Below are positions 51,886 through 61,080 of a stretch of DNA of 64,000 nt, piece after piece. The stretch covers positions 1,798,001-1,862,000 of the forward strand of contig NZ_CP037940.1 in NCBI RefSeq assembly GCF_004358325.1, read 5' to 3'. Position 1 is the stretch's first letter. Every line of letters starts with the position of its first letter. The notes beneath the pieces are model-generated. The model worked only from the letters and a program-made list of their open reading frames with translations, was not told the DNA's origin and did not search any database. Origin of the DNA: Periweissella cryptocerci. Lineage in GTDB: Bacteria; Bacillota; Bacilli; Lactobacillales; Lactobacillaceae. Made by a program: the position numbers and the translations under genes.

Positions 51886-54192
51886 TTAGCGACGTTTCCG
51901 GTATAGCAAGCCGAATGCGCCGATTAAACCAAGTAAAGTGCTGCCGATGATAATTAACAGCTGGTTAGCGCCAAATGCACGCCCACTTTTTGGTAGCAAT
52001 TTTTGGTTTGCTGTTTGCGTGGGTGTGGTTGCGTTGGAAGTACGTGTGTTGTTACCAACCTTAGCCGGTGTGCCACCAGTACCGGTACCAGGCAAGTGCC
52101 CTGGTACTGGTGTGCTTGGCGTTTTGCCTGATTGGCTATCATTTCCAGTCTTATCAGGTGTTGGGGTCGTTGAACCGCCAGTGCTTGGCAATTGCGACTC
52201 CCCTGGCTGTGGTGTGGCTGGCGTTGTATTTCCCGGTACTGTAGGAGTTACATCAGTTGGAGGTGTGGTGTTATTCCCCGTGTTGTCGCCGCCTGTATTA
52301 TCCTCAGTATTGTCCGCCGCCTTATTAGGTGTTGTAGTTGCTTCACCATAATTACCAGTGCCGATTTCATTAATGGCGGCAACGCGGAAATCATAATCCA
52401 AACCATTGGTTAACCCAGTAATCGTTGCCGTCAAGTCAGTGTCAACAGTCGGTACGGTAATCCAGTTGTCTTCAGTTGTCAGTTTGTACTGCAGGATGAA
52501 GCCGACGATTGGTGAGCCGTTATCATCTGGCATTGTCCAACTAATGTCGACTTGAGTATCACCGGGCGTCGGTGTCAATACAGGTGCAGCAGGTACAGTA
52601 GCTGGGATAGCTGTGTTTGAGCCGTAAGCACCTGTACCAATGGCGTTAATTGCTGCAACTTCAAAATCATACGATTGGCCATTGGTTAAACCATCAATGG
52701 TAACTGCGGTTGCCGTGCCATCTGTTGGATAAGTTACCCATGCGGTGTCGTCGCTGTCCGTTGGTTTATAACGTAAGGCGTAACCGGTGATTGGTGAGCC
52801 ATCATCGTCAGGAACAGTCCATGTTAGCTCGACTTGACCATCACCGCGTGTTGGCGTCAACTCAGGTGCAGCTGGTAGCGCTGCCGGAATAGCTTGTGTT
52901 GATCCGTAAGCTCCCGCGCCGAGATAGTTAATTGCTGCAATTTCAAAATCATATGATTGGCCGTTGGTTAAACCATCAATGGTAGCGGTGGTTGCCGTGC
53001 CATCTGTTGGATAAGTTACCCATGCGGTGTCGTCGCTGTCCGTTGGTTTATAACGTAAGGTGTAACCGGTGATTGGTGCTCCACCATCGTCAGGAACGGT
53101 CCAAGTTAGTTTAACCTGACCATCACCAGGTATTGGCGTCAATACCGGGGTATCCGGTACAGATATTGGAGTTGCCGTGGCAGATCCGTAGCTACCTATA
53201 CCACTGGCGTTAATCGCCGCAACTTGAAAGTTATACATTTGCCCATTTTGTAAGCCGTCAATGGTAGTTGAGGTTGCCGTGCCATCCGTTGGATAGGGTA
53301 TCCACATACTGCTGTCAGTTGATTTGTAACGAACGGAATAACCGATGATTGGTGATCCACCATCGTTGGGAGCAGACCAAGCTAGGTTGACTTCACCATC
53401 ACCACTATATGCCCATAAGGGTGGTGTGCTAGGGACAGCTGCCGGTGTAGCAGATACTATGCTACTCATTTGTGAACTACCATCGGAAAAATTAACCTGA
53501 ACCTGGAAATTATATTGGACACCATTTGTCAAACTAGTAATTGTTTCGCTTGTTTGGAGGGCTCCAACTGAGGGTCCAGTGAACCAAGGAGCACCTGTTG
53601 GTTGATATTGAATGGTATAGCTTGTAATCGAAATTCCAGATGTACTTAGCCCACCCCATTCAAGCGTTATTTGATTACTTCCGGGGGTGGCGGTTACATT
53701 TAGTAAACCTTCTATATCCACTTTTGGTGTTTTTGCCTTAGTAGTTTGTTGCATTGGTGCCGCTACTCGCTCGGCTGCTTTTAACCCAAAGTCGTTAGCG
53801 GCACTTTTAGCCGCCGGCACAGTTTTGTCAGTAACCGCATTCGTGATATCTGCGGTTGGAGTTGTTGTGTTTGTTTCACTAATTACGGTTTCCTTTGGCT
53901 GATCAGGTTTTGATGAATCTGGTGACGTACTATCAACTGCCACTGAATCTGCTACTGGCGTGACTGGTGATTCGGTACTGGTAGCCTCGCTTGGCTTTTC
54001 AACTGCATCCTCGGGTTTAGTTGCCAGCGTGTCAGCAGTTTTATCGGGCGCCGGCTGTACTTTTTCTACTTGTTCTGTTTGTACATCACGGTCTGTCTGA
54101 CTTGCCAGCGCTGATGGGGTAGCTCCCATGCCGCTAATCAAAGTGATCATTGCTAACGATGTATAGCCAATCTTTTTACCTTTACTGTTCAT
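51886..54192 (-). CDS. Sortase-anchored surface protein with five fibronectin type III domains
   Basis: The 768-residue precursor has a signal peptide containing YTSLAMIT, the same block as in the protein at 29344. A Thr/Ser/Pro-rich acidic region (about 30-150) follows, then five fibronectin III repeats (about 155-250, 250-345, 345-440, 440-535 and 535-625). A disordered Thr/Asn/Gly/Pro stretch contains LPSTGG and LPGTGTG, and the terminal signal is LPKSGRAF, a helix and RKRR. Repeats 3 and 4 are nearly identical at DNA level, indicating recent duplication. Likely an adhesin or matrix-binding stalk; ligand unknown. GGAG precedes the ATG. Confidence 0.92.
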   Translation of the reverse strand: MNSKGKKIGYTSLAMITLISGMGATPSALASQTDRDVQTEQVEKVQPAPDKTADTLATKPEDAVEKPSEATSTESPVTPVADSVAVDSTSPDSSKPDQPKETVISETNTTTPTADITNAVTDKTVPAAKSAANDFGLKAAERVAAPMQQTTKAKTPKVDIEGLLNVTATPGSNQITLEWGGLSTSGISITSYTIQYQPTGAPWFTGPSVGALQTSETITSLTNGVQYNFQVQVNFSDGSSQMSSIVSATPAAVPSTPPLWAYSGDGEVNLAWSAPNDGGSPIIGYSVRYKSTDSSMWIPYPTDGTATSTTIDGLQNGQMYNFQVAAINASGIGSYGSATATPISVPDTPVLTPIPGDGQVKLTWTVPDDGGAPITGYTLRYKPTDSDDTAWVTYPTDGTATTATIDGLTNGQSYDFEIAAINYLGAGAYGSTQAIPAALPAAPELTPTRGDGQVELTWTVPDDDGSPITGYALRYKPTDSDDTAWVTYPTDGTATAVTIDGLTNGQSYDFEVAAINAIGTGAYGSNTAIPATVPAAPVLTPTPGDTQVDISWTMPDDNGSPIVGFILQYKLTTEDNWITVPTVDTDLTATITGLTNGLDYDFRVAAINEIGTGNYGEATTTPNKAADNTEDNTGGDNTGNNTTPPTDVTPTVPGNTTPATPQPGESQLPSTGGSTTPTPDKTGNDSQSGKTPSTPVPGHLPGTGTGGTPAKVGNNTRTSNATTPTQTANQKLLPKSGRAFGANQLLIIIGSTLLGLIGAFGLLYRKRR

Positions 54193-54476
54193 CGGTGCGC
54201 TCCTTTTTAAAATTAATTAATATAACTTAATTCTAGCGGAAGCATATGAGTAATTTGTGAATACAAATCCAATTAAGTTTATTGACGAATTTGTAAAATT
54301 AATCCGATAACTACTGGCTATGCCCACAATCTCCCTGACAACAAATAAAACTGTAATGCATTATTATTTTAGTTGATTAATAAAGTTACCAATCTTCACA
54401 GTTTCATCAAAATAGTAAAGTTTCCCTTACGGATTGCGTAACTTTTGTAAAGAGTCTGTAACAAAGGTAATCTTAG

Positions 54477-54485
54477 TGATATAAT
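54477..54485 (+). promoter_or_regulatory. Extended -10 promoter for the small secreted protein
   Basis: TGATATAAT is a TGnTATAAT extended -10, about 29 bases upstream of the start. The rest of 54193-54476 is AT-rich and shows no gene. Confidence 0.65.
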
Positions 54486-54513
54486 TAAAACATAAAGAAA
54501 AGGGAACGAGGAT

Positions 54514-54903
54514 ATGATGATGAAAACTAAGAAGATGATTACTAAAATGATGCTAGTATTGGCGGTGACGATTGTTGCATTAGCCCCACTACAAATGGTC
54601 GCAAGTCAAACTAATGCAGCGGCAGCAACAAAAACTACTAAAATAAAAAAAGCACCCAAAAAGGTTGCGAAGGTCAAAAACAGCAACCATGCTTTAAAAA
54701 TTGTCTTGAAAAAAGTTAACCCAACTAAGAAGACTGGCATTTTTTACATGGTAAATAAAATTAATAAGACATCATACCAAGTTGAAGCTCGTAAAAGCAG
54801 TGGCGGTTCAACTAAACTAAAGGGTCTCTATCGTTTGAACACAAAAACAATGAAAATTACCCAAATGAACTTGAACACCGGTAAATTTGTGACAGTTAAA
54901 TAA
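54514..54903 (+). CDS. Small secreted cationic protein
   Basis: The 129-residue precursor has a signal peptide (about 1-37, MMLVLAVTIVALAPLQMVAS) and a very Lys-rich mature part (KKAPKKVAKVKNSNHALK). A beta-like segment follows (TGIFYMVNKINKTSYQVEAR, about 75-94), and there is no cysteine. Three consecutive ATGs (54514, 54517, 54520) compete; GAGG spacing favours the second or third. No family recognised. The charge suggests wall or DNA/teichoic-acid binding, which is speculation. Confidence 0.72.
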   Translation: MMMKTKKMITKMMLVLAVTIVALAPLQMVASQTNAAAATKTTKIKKAPKKVAKVKNSNHALKIVLKKVNPTKKTGIFYMVNKINKTSYQVEARKSSGGSTKLKGLYRLNTKTMKITQMNLNTGKFVTVK

Positions 54904-54906
54904 AGT

Positions 54907-54955
54907 GAAAAAGCCGTCTGAATCAGCGTTTTTAAACGTAATTCGGACGGCTTTT
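54907..54955. terminator. Bidirectional terminator
   Basis: AAAAAGCCGTC / GACGGCTTTTT with inner GAAT / ATTC, between convergent genes. Confidence 0.92.
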
Positions 54956-54969
54956 TGGTTGGATGGAAA

Positions 54970-55782
54970 TTATTTAGCGGCTAACACATATTTTTCAACA
55001 GCTTGGGCAACGCCATCTTCAGCGTTCGTAGCAGTGATAACATTGGCGGCTGCTTTGGCTTCAGGAGTACCATTCCCCATTGCAACACCAAGACCGGCCC
55101 ATTCGAGCATTGGTAAGTCGTTGTTTTGATCTCCGAGCGCCATTGTTTCGTCTTGGTTAATACCAAGTTTGGCGCTTAATTCAGCTAAGGCATTTGCTTT
55201 GGAAGCTGATTTGTTCAAGAATTCTAAGAAATATGGAGTTGATTGCACGATATAGAAACGGTCGTGGAATTCAGCGGGGATTTCCTTGGCAACACGGTTA
55301 ATTACATCAATTTCATCAATCATCATGCCTTTTGAGTAATCCTTAACAGCCATTTCGGCAACGGGCATGTATTGGATTTGCATGTTGACCAAGAATGATT
55401 CACCAATTGTGTACTTAGGAATTAAGGCGTGAGCGGTATAGATGAGTTGTTCATCTTCTACGTGGAAATGAATATCAAGTTGGCGACTAAGGGCTTCGAT
55501 GTCCAAGTAGTCTTGGTACGTAATCGTTTCTTTGGTGATGATGTTACCACTTACAGTTTGTGAAAGGGCACCGTTGAAAGTAATCACAAATTGGTCATCG
55601 CCTTGGAGTCCTAAAGCTTCAAGATATGGCTTAACACCGGTTAATGGGCGGCCAGTGGTTAAGACGACTTTGATTCCTTTAGCAGTTGCAGCATTCAAGG
55701 CCGCAATCGTGCGCGGAGCTAGTTCGTTTTTTTCGTTTAAGAGGGTACCGTCGATATCGATGGCAATTAGTTTGATGCTCAT
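54970..55782 (-). CDS. Cof-type HAD-IIB sugar-phosphatase-like hydrolase
   Basis: The 270-residue protein has the HAD motif I IDIDGTLLNEKN (about 7-18), motif II TTGRPL (about 41-46), Lys in KANAL (about 197) and motif IV ALGDQNNDLPML (about 216-227). HAD-IIB members such as YidA dephosphorylate sugar or cofactor phosphates; the exact substrate is not set by sequence. It lies 29 bases after the HD gene on the same strand. Confidence 0.93.
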   Translation of the reverse strand: MSIKLIAIDIDGTLLNEKNELAPRTIAALNAATAKGIKVVLTTGRPLTGVKPYLEALGLQGDDQFVITFNGALSQTVSGNIITKETITYQDYLDIEALSRQLDIHFHVEDEQLIYTAHALIPKYTIGESFLVNMQIQYMPVAEMAVKDYSKGMMIDEIDVINRVAKEIPAEFHDRFYIVQSTPYFLEFLNKSASKANALAELSAKLGINQDETMALGDQNNDLPMLEWAGLGVAMGNGTPEAKAAANVITATNAEDGVAQAVEKYVLAAK

Positions 55783-55811
55783 AAAATTCTCCTTTGGCGG
55801 GTGTCTACACG

Positions 55812-57176
55812 TTAATTATGTGGCGCTGCGAGATAACCATTCGTAATATAGCTTTGAAATTCTGCGTATACGGGGCTGAAGATATCATCTGAATTTGTCC
55901 GTAACATTTCTTTTGGGAAGAAGAACCGGCGGTCACCAGATTGTCGCCCAGTAATCGCATTTACTAACGCACTGATGGTTGAAAGTTCAGTTGTGCTACC
56001 ATCTTCGCGCATTAGTTCGATTTGGGTGCGTGGTTTTTTGTCCTTAGGATCATAGGCATCATAAGGTAAATCATAACTATCATTTTCAGCGGTGTAGTAA
56101 GCAGTGTTGTAGCCGGCTTCTTGGATTAATTGGGAAATGCTAGGTAAATATTTCGCAGATTCATCATCCAAGAGGATTGATTTGAGTGGCTTGCGATCTA
56201 AGAAACGGACAGCAAGGTCACTTAAAATCGGATCATCGACGTACCGCCACTGACTGAAGTAGGTTACTAAGACACCGTCGTCCAAAGCTAAATACTGTTG
56301 TAAAGTTGGTTTGTGTTGGAAGAATGGCAACATCACTGGCGGGATAAAACTAATATCGACCGCCAAATCATCTTGGGCTTTCAAATATAAATCATGCGCT
56401 CGTTGCAATAAATTCGTTAAGATAACTTCCATCGAACGTGATGCTGGGTGGAAATACACTTGGAGATACATTTGGTAGCGGCTGACAATGTAATCTTCAA
56501 TTCCGTGCATCCCAATAATGTTAAATGCAATCCCACCAGCATAAGGATGGAGTAACCGTAAAATGAACGATAAATCAAATGAACCGTAGTGAGCACCGCT
56601 AAAATATGCATCGCGCAACAAGTAGTCCATTCGATCGGCATCAATTTGGCTTGAAATAATTTGCACTACTTGAGGATTTGGATACGTTTTATTAATGACG
56701 CTGGCCACTTGGGCTGGAAATTCAGGGCTAACACGGCGCAAAATTGTGTTAATTTGCGTACCGGCAGTGGTAATAATGGCTTGGGTGAACGCCTCGTGAT
56801 CGGTGTGGAAGATGTGCTCAAAAGTATGTGAGTAGGGTCCATGGCCGACATCATGCAATAAACCAGCGATTAACGTAATCATGCGCTCGCTCGGATTCCA
56901 TAAGCCGTCACCGGGAACTTGGGTTGAGTAATCAAGTTCGAGGTGGTTGGTGATTTTGCGGGCGATTTCGTACACACCAAGTGAGTGGGTAAACCGGGAG
57001 TGTTCGGCCGCAGGGAAAACTTCTGAAGCCACGCCAAGTTGCTTGATGCGGCGCAGACGTTGAAATTCAGTCGTATTAATTAAATCTAAAATAATTTGTT
57101 CTTGGACGTAGATATACGTGTGCACCGGATCGCGAAGGACAGTTTCTTTGGCTAATTTTTGTGTTAAATAACTCAT
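55812..57176 (-). CDS. HD-domain phosphohydrolase, YwfO-like dNTP triphosphohydrolase family
   Basis: The 454-residue protein has the HD metal motifs AEHSRFTHSLGVYE (about 50-63), GLLHDVGHGPYSHTFEH (about 106-122) and the later QIDADRMDYLLRDAYFSG (about 182-199). It resembles YwfO/SAMHD1-like enzymes that remove triphosphate from dNTPs; the activity is inferred. The ATG at 57176 has AAAGGA 6 bases upstream; the frame extends to 57194 without one. The lipoyl gene ends 14 bases upstream, a pairing also known in Bacillus (ywfL-ywfO). Confidence 0.9.
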   Translation of the reverse strand: MSYLTQKLAKETVLRDPVHTYIYVQEQIILDLINTTEFQRLRRIKQLGVASEVFPAAEHSRFTHSLGVYEIARKITNHLELDYSTQVPGDGLWNPSERMITLIAGLLHDVGHGPYSHTFEHIFHTDHEAFTQAIITTAGTQINTILRRVSPEFPAQVASVINKTYPNPQVVQIISSQIDADRMDYLLRDAYFSGAHYGSFDLSFILRLLHPYAGGIAFNIIGMHGIEDYIVSRYQMYLQVYFHPASRSMEVILTNLLQRAHDLYLKAQDDLAVDISFIPPVMLPFFQHKPTLQQYLALDDGVLVTYFSQWRYVDDPILSDLAVRFLDRKPLKSILLDDESAKYLPSISQLIQEAGYNTAYYTAENDSYDLPYDAYDPKDKKPRTQIELMREDGSTTELSTISALVNAITGRQSGDRRFFFPKEMLRTNSDDIFSPVYAEFQSYITNGYLAAPHN

Positions 57177-57190
57177 GTATAGTCCTTTCA

Positions 57191-57973
57191 TCATGTGGTT
57201 GGTTGCCGTTTTTCGAGTATTTCAAGCTGATTGTTAATACTGAAGTCAGTTGGTAGTTGTAATTGTTCGTGTGGCAAAAACGGTTGCCATGCTGTGATTA
57301 GGCGCTGGCTGAATTCAGGTACCGAAATATCACTGACGGCATCTAAATTCATCATGGTTTGTGGTTTGACGTCAGGATATGGTGCCGTAATTGTAGTTTG
57401 TTGTAAACCTTGCTGATACATCTGTCGAATCAACGTACCACGGGTTTCTTGATCACCGCTGACACTTAGGTACAAGGACACTGCGATTTTATTACGGTAG
57501 CGTCGTTGGGCGAGGCCGGCAATTTTTCGGTGGTTAATACTTAAATCATAGCTGCCTGGGCAATACGAGCCGACAATTTCATTAGTGCTAATCTTTAATT
57601 CAGGTAATGCCTGCTGAATTAAATTAACGGCTAAATCATACGCACCGTTAATCGATAGTGGGACGTCTGGTTGCTGAAAAATCAACGACACATTGAGGAT
57701 GCCAGTATCGCTGACGACCGCTAGCCCACCAGCCGAGCGGATATATGAAGCATAGTTGTTGCTATGTAACCAAGTTCGGGCCACATCTAAATGAGGAAGT
57801 TGCTTATCACGGTGGCCTAAAGCAACCGCTGGCGTTGTCGTCCAAAGGTGTAAAATGGCCTCGTTTTTTTGCACGAGGTCAAACAGAGATGCGTTGTATG
57901 CTGTACTTGTTAGTGGATTAACTTCGTCAAAGTGATTCTGCACGATATTTATTTTATTAAATGGTAGTAGCAT
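57191..57973 (-). CDS. lipL: Lipoate-protein ligase family, LipL-like octanoyltransferase
   Basis: LipL moves octanoyl or lipoyl groups from GcvH to the E2 subunits of 2-oxoacid dehydrogenases. The 260-residue protein has a BPL/LplA fold and the conserved GSYCPGSYDLSINHRKIAGLAQ (about 137-158), with Cys at the LipL active-site position. The family LplA P-loop-like RRxGGG is replaced by RSAGGLAVVSD (about 80-90), as in LipL. The ATG at 57973 has AGGTGA 6 bases upstream. Transferase versus ligase was judged by the Cys and by the YwfO neighbour. Confidence 0.82.
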   Translation of the reverse strand: MLLPFNKINIVQNHFDEVNPLTSTAYNASLFDLVQKNEAILHLWTTTPAVALGHRDKQLPHLDVARTWLHSNNYASYIRSAGGLAVVSDTGILNVSLIFQQPDVPLSINGAYDLAVNLIQQALPELKISTNEIVGSYCPGSYDLSINHRKIAGLAQRRYRNKIAVSLYLSVSGDQETRGTLIRQMYQQGLQQTTITAPYPDVKPQTMMNLDAVSDISVPEFSQRLITAWQPFLPHEQLQLPTDFSINNQLEILEKRQPTT

Positions 57974-58194
57974 AGTAATCACCTGAATTTCATTTTAGCG
58001 TCCGGATTAGCGTTATTTGTGAACGAATGGCACGTCATAGCACGGCGGTCAAACTAAAAATTCCACACTGTGGGCATAATACAACAAATTACCTTAAAAA
58101 TAATGAATAATGCGGTTTCTTTAACTATCATTATACCGAATAAATAGACTATAATGAAATGTAACATTGAAACGAAAGGGATTACGCGCAAATC

Positions 58195-58629
58195 ATGGCA
58201 GATTTAACATCAGGAATACCAGTTGAATTTAAAGTCAACACATGGCTGTTGCAAGCTGGTCAAGAAGAAACATTTGAATTTAGTGAGATGGGTCAGGCAT
58301 TTAAAATGGGCTCAACTTTATACTTGCGCTATCATGAAACTGCTGATGGGCAAAGTATTCCAGTGACGATGAAAATTCAAGAAGATGGTGACGTTCAATT
58401 ACGGCGCCATTCAGAAAATGATTTACGTTTAGTATTCAGTCCAAATACGATCAAAACAACAAAGTACCGGACACCTATGGGCTTAATGGATATTACGACA
58501 TTAACGCAACGCTTAGATGTTGAGTTTTTTCAAAAGCCATTTGCCGGCAAGGTTGCAATTGATTATCAGTTGCTCACCGGTGAAGAAGTTGTAGGACAAC
58601 ATAAGATTCGATTGCAATTTACCGCATAA
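58195..58629 (+). CDS. DUF1934 beta-barrel protein (YwiB-like)
   Basis: The 144-residue protein has a lipocalin-like, strand-rich pattern (FKVNTWLLQAGQEETFEFSE, GSTLYLRYHE, MGLMDITTLTQRLDV). DUF1934 proteins commonly precede rpoE or argS in Bacilli; function unknown. TATAAT lies at 58150-58155. The ribosome site AAAGGGA is rather far (14 bases) from the ATG. Followed by rpoE after 45 bases. Confidence 0.85.
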   Translation: MADLTSGIPVEFKVNTWLLQAGQEETFEFSEMGQAFKMGSTLYLRYHETADGQSIPVTMKIQEDGDVQLRRHSENDLRLVFSPNTIKTTKYRTPMGLMDITTLTQRLDVEFFQKPFAGKVAIDYQLLTGEEVVGQHKIRLQFTA

Positions 58630-58674
58630 ACCGGTAATATTAATAAGGATAAACCCCGAAAGGACGTGCTAATT

Positions 58675-59268
58675 TTGGAATTTACAGAATTTGAAGGCCA
58701 AAACAAAGAAGAACTCTCATTGATTGAGGTAGCGCATGCTGCATTATCACACCACGGCGAAACATTAGCTTTTGCTGATCTTGTGAATGAAGTTCAACAA
58801 TACTTGGGTAAGAGCGACGAAGAAATTCGTGGACGCTTATCACAGTTTTACACTGATTTGAATATTGATGGTAGTTTCATCTCACTTGGTGATAACATGT
58901 GGGGACTTCGTTCATGGTATGCGATTGATTCCATTGATGAAGCCGTCCACTTGGATGAAGAAGATGATGCACCAGCACGTAAGAAGAAGCGTAAGAAGGT
59001 TAATGCCTTCCTTGATGACGCAGCTGACGACGATGATGTTATTGACTACAACGATGATGACCCTGAAGATGATGATTTCGGTCAAATCGATGAAGAAGAT
59101 GACGCGGCTGATGACGAAGAAGATGCCGATGAAGATGTAAAGGCTGCTGATGGTTTCGACGACGTTGAAGATGACGACGACGATGACTCAGGTCTTGCTG
59201 ATGGTATTGAAGGTCAATTATCAGAATTCTCTGATGATGAAGACTTCGGTGATGACGAAGAAAACTAA
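58675..59268 (+). CDS. rpoE: RNA polymerase delta subunit
   Basis: The delta subunit binds core polymerase and speeds release and recycling in Gram-positive bacteria. The 197-residue protein has the N-terminal globular HARE-HTH domain (about 1-90, [30 protein letters not shown]) and a long Asp/Glu-rich unstructured tail (about 95-197). A Lys-rich ARKKKRKKV patch sits at the junction. The start TTG at 58675 is preferred: AAAGGA lies 11 bases upstream, whereas the GTG at 58666 is too close. Adjacent to the pyrG region as in most Bacilli. Confidence 0.93.
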   Translation: MEFTEFEGQNKEELSLIEVAHAALSHHGETLAFADLVNEVQQYLGKSDEEIRGRLSQFYTDLNIDGSFISLGDNMWGLRSWYAIDSIDEAVHLDEEDDAPARKKKRKKVNAFLDDAADDDDVIDYNDDDPEDDDFGQIDEEDDAADDEEDADEDVKAADGFDDVEDDDDDDSGLADGIEGQLSEFSDDEDFGDDEEN

Positions 59269-59282
59269 ACATTACAAATGTT

Positions 59283-59317
59283 AATACGTTAGGGCGCTTG
59301 CGCTCTAGCGTATTTTT
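59283..59317 (+). terminator. Terminator after rpoE
   Basis: AATACGTTAGGGCGC / GCGCTCTAGCGTATT with small mismatches and a T run. Confidence 0.9.
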
Positions 59318-59360
59318 GTATATTCAAAAATACGATTGCGAGAAACTGCGGTTCTATTTA

Positions 59361-59735
59361 TTCTAGCGTGAGGTTGTCGTTTCTGTACATTTCAATCATC
59401 GAATTACAGAGGTTCTATTATCAGTGCTTTTTCATGCTACTGTGGCCTGTGGTTGGCAAATGTTTTTCGCTAGTTTGAGCATTATGTCTAACTAACGAAG
59501 TGCCGGTAAATTGCTTGGCGGTCGCAGACTTTACACCGCGACTGGGGTGATATGTGTGAAACACATGTCGCCGCTGAGGATAAGCTGAGGAGTCTTAGGA
59601 ATTTATTCCTTAGACTCCCAGCTTATCCGAACCTCCCAAGACCGCATTTCGGCTTGGGAGGTTGCTTCCAGCGTGGTGCGCCAAGTGATTTACTGGCACG
59701 TAGTGGTCAATTTTATTCAATTCTATGTCAGACGA
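59361..59735 (-). repeat. Structured intergenic element, copy 7 (inverted)
   Basis: The only close copy on the minus strand. Core 59500-59699. Its P4 (59578-59628) is the best in the family: GGATAAGCTG pairs with CAGCTTATCC, GGAGTCT with AGACTCC and AGGAAT with ATTCCT, around a TT loop, with one mismatch and one bulge. Outer ends are TTCTAGCGTGAGGTTG and CAATTCTATGTCAGACG. It lies between rpoE and the MFS gene, both on the plus strand, so its sense strand opposes the genes. Confidence 0.87.
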
Positions 59736-59834
59736 AATGGAACCGAAACTACAGCTTGTATCAAATTAGAAGCGCATTGCAAAATGATGTGAATTCAGAT
59801 ACACTAGCGAGATACTTAAAAACGGGAGGCACCG

Positions 59835-61070
59835 ATGGGAGAATTTTTTAAATTAAATCGTAACATTCAGCTGCGTATTTTAATGGTTTTTATGTCGGTA
59901 CTGATTGGTAGTTCAGTTGGCCCTAACATGACAATTTATTACGTAGATTATTTTGGAGCCTTTTGGACGGGGCTCTTGTTGATTGTTGTGCAAATTGCCG
60001 GGTTCTTTGCTGGACTTTACGGTGGGCACGTAGCAGATACGTGGGGACGAAAAAAGGTGATGACAATCGGTGTGGCGACAATTGTCTTAGGCTACGTCTT
60101 AGCTGCCGTGATGAATTCGCCCTTGCTGGTTTCGCCGCAAGCAACGTTCTTTGGCTTTCTGTTGGTGACGGTTGGCTATGGTTTTGCTGATCCTGCCGAA
60201 GAAGCGATGTTGATTGATATGTCGAGTCCTAAAAATCGCCAGTTTATTTACTCGATGATTTATTGGGTATTGAATGTTGGTGTCATGATTGGGGCGGCAA
60301 TTGGTGGTTGGTTTTTCAAGACGCACCGTTTCGAGTTGATGACAGGAACGGCGATTGTTGCAGCAATTAATCTTATTATTATCATCATCTGGATTACCGA
60401 GACACTACCTCAAGAAGCGCGGAGTCAACATGGCGATTCACTCGGAGCCGTTGTGAAAAGCTATCGTGGCGTCATGGTTGATAAACGTTTTATGCTTTTT
60501 TCAGCGGGATTGGTATTATCAACGGCAGTTTTCTCACAACCTGATTTTTATTTGGCAGCGCATTTGGGTCAAAGTTTTCATACAATCACGCTGGCTGGTT
60601 TGACGATTTTTGGTCAAAGGATGCTGTCGCTGATTACAATTGAAAATACCTTTTTGATTATCGTGCTAATGGGTGTGATGACTAAACTGACCCAACGATT
60701 TTCGCTAAAAAACGGAGTGGTTATCGGTACATTGGTACAAAGTGGTGGTTTTGCGTTAGCGTTTATTTTCAATACGTTTTGGCCATTACTAATTGCCGGG
60801 GTGATTTTAACTTTTGGTGAAATGATTGTGACACCGGCCTCACAAACGCTCCGTGCCGATATGATGAATCCAGCCAAAATTGGGGCGTATTCAGGTTTTA
60901 GTGCAGCGACGCGACCAGTTGGTACGATTCTGGCAGCCAGTGTTGTCAGTGCGTCGCATTTTATTGGTAATATCGGGGCAGCAGTGTTAATTATCATGGC
61001 GGGCCTTGGTGCTGTCGCGTTCATGTTGGCAGCGATTAAGCGATTACCAGCGACGATTAGTGGGAAATGA
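59835..61070 (+). CDS. MFS transporter (MDR-type)
   Basis: The 411-residue protein has 12 transmembrane segments. It has GHVADTWGRKKVMTIG, the classical loop 2-3 motif (about 65-80), and a matching later loop MTKLTQRFSLKNG. Group: YttB/MDR-like uptake or drug exporters; substrate unknown. Strong GGGAGG ribosome site. The region upstream (59736-59834) holds no gene. It ends 10 bases before the pyrG promoter. Confidence 0.9.
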   Translation: MGEFFKLNRNIQLRILMVFMSVLIGSSVGPNMTIYYVDYFGAFWTGLLLIVVQIAGFFAGLYGGHVADTWGRKKVMTIGVATIVLGYVLAAVMNSPLLVSPQATFFGFLLVTVGYGFADPAEEAMLIDMSSPKNRQFIYSMIYWVLNVGVMIGAAIGGWFFKTHRFELMTGTAIVAAINLIIIIIWITETLPQEARSQHGDSLGAVVKSYRGVMVDKRFMLFSAGLVLSTAVFSQPDFYLAAHLGQSFHTITLAGLTIFGQRMLSLITIENTFLIIVLMGVMTKLTQRFSLKNGVVIGTLVQSGGFALAFIFNTFWPLLIAGVILTFGEMIVTPASQTLRADMMNPAKIGAYSGFSAATRPVGTILAASVVSASHFIGNIGAAVLIIMAGLGAVAFMLAAIKRLPATISGK

Positions 61071-61080
61071 AGATGAATGC

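Noticed and set aside
59039..59272. His/Gln-rich minus-strand ORF opposite rpoE
   Set aside because: It is the complement of the Asp/Glu codon tract of the delta subunit.
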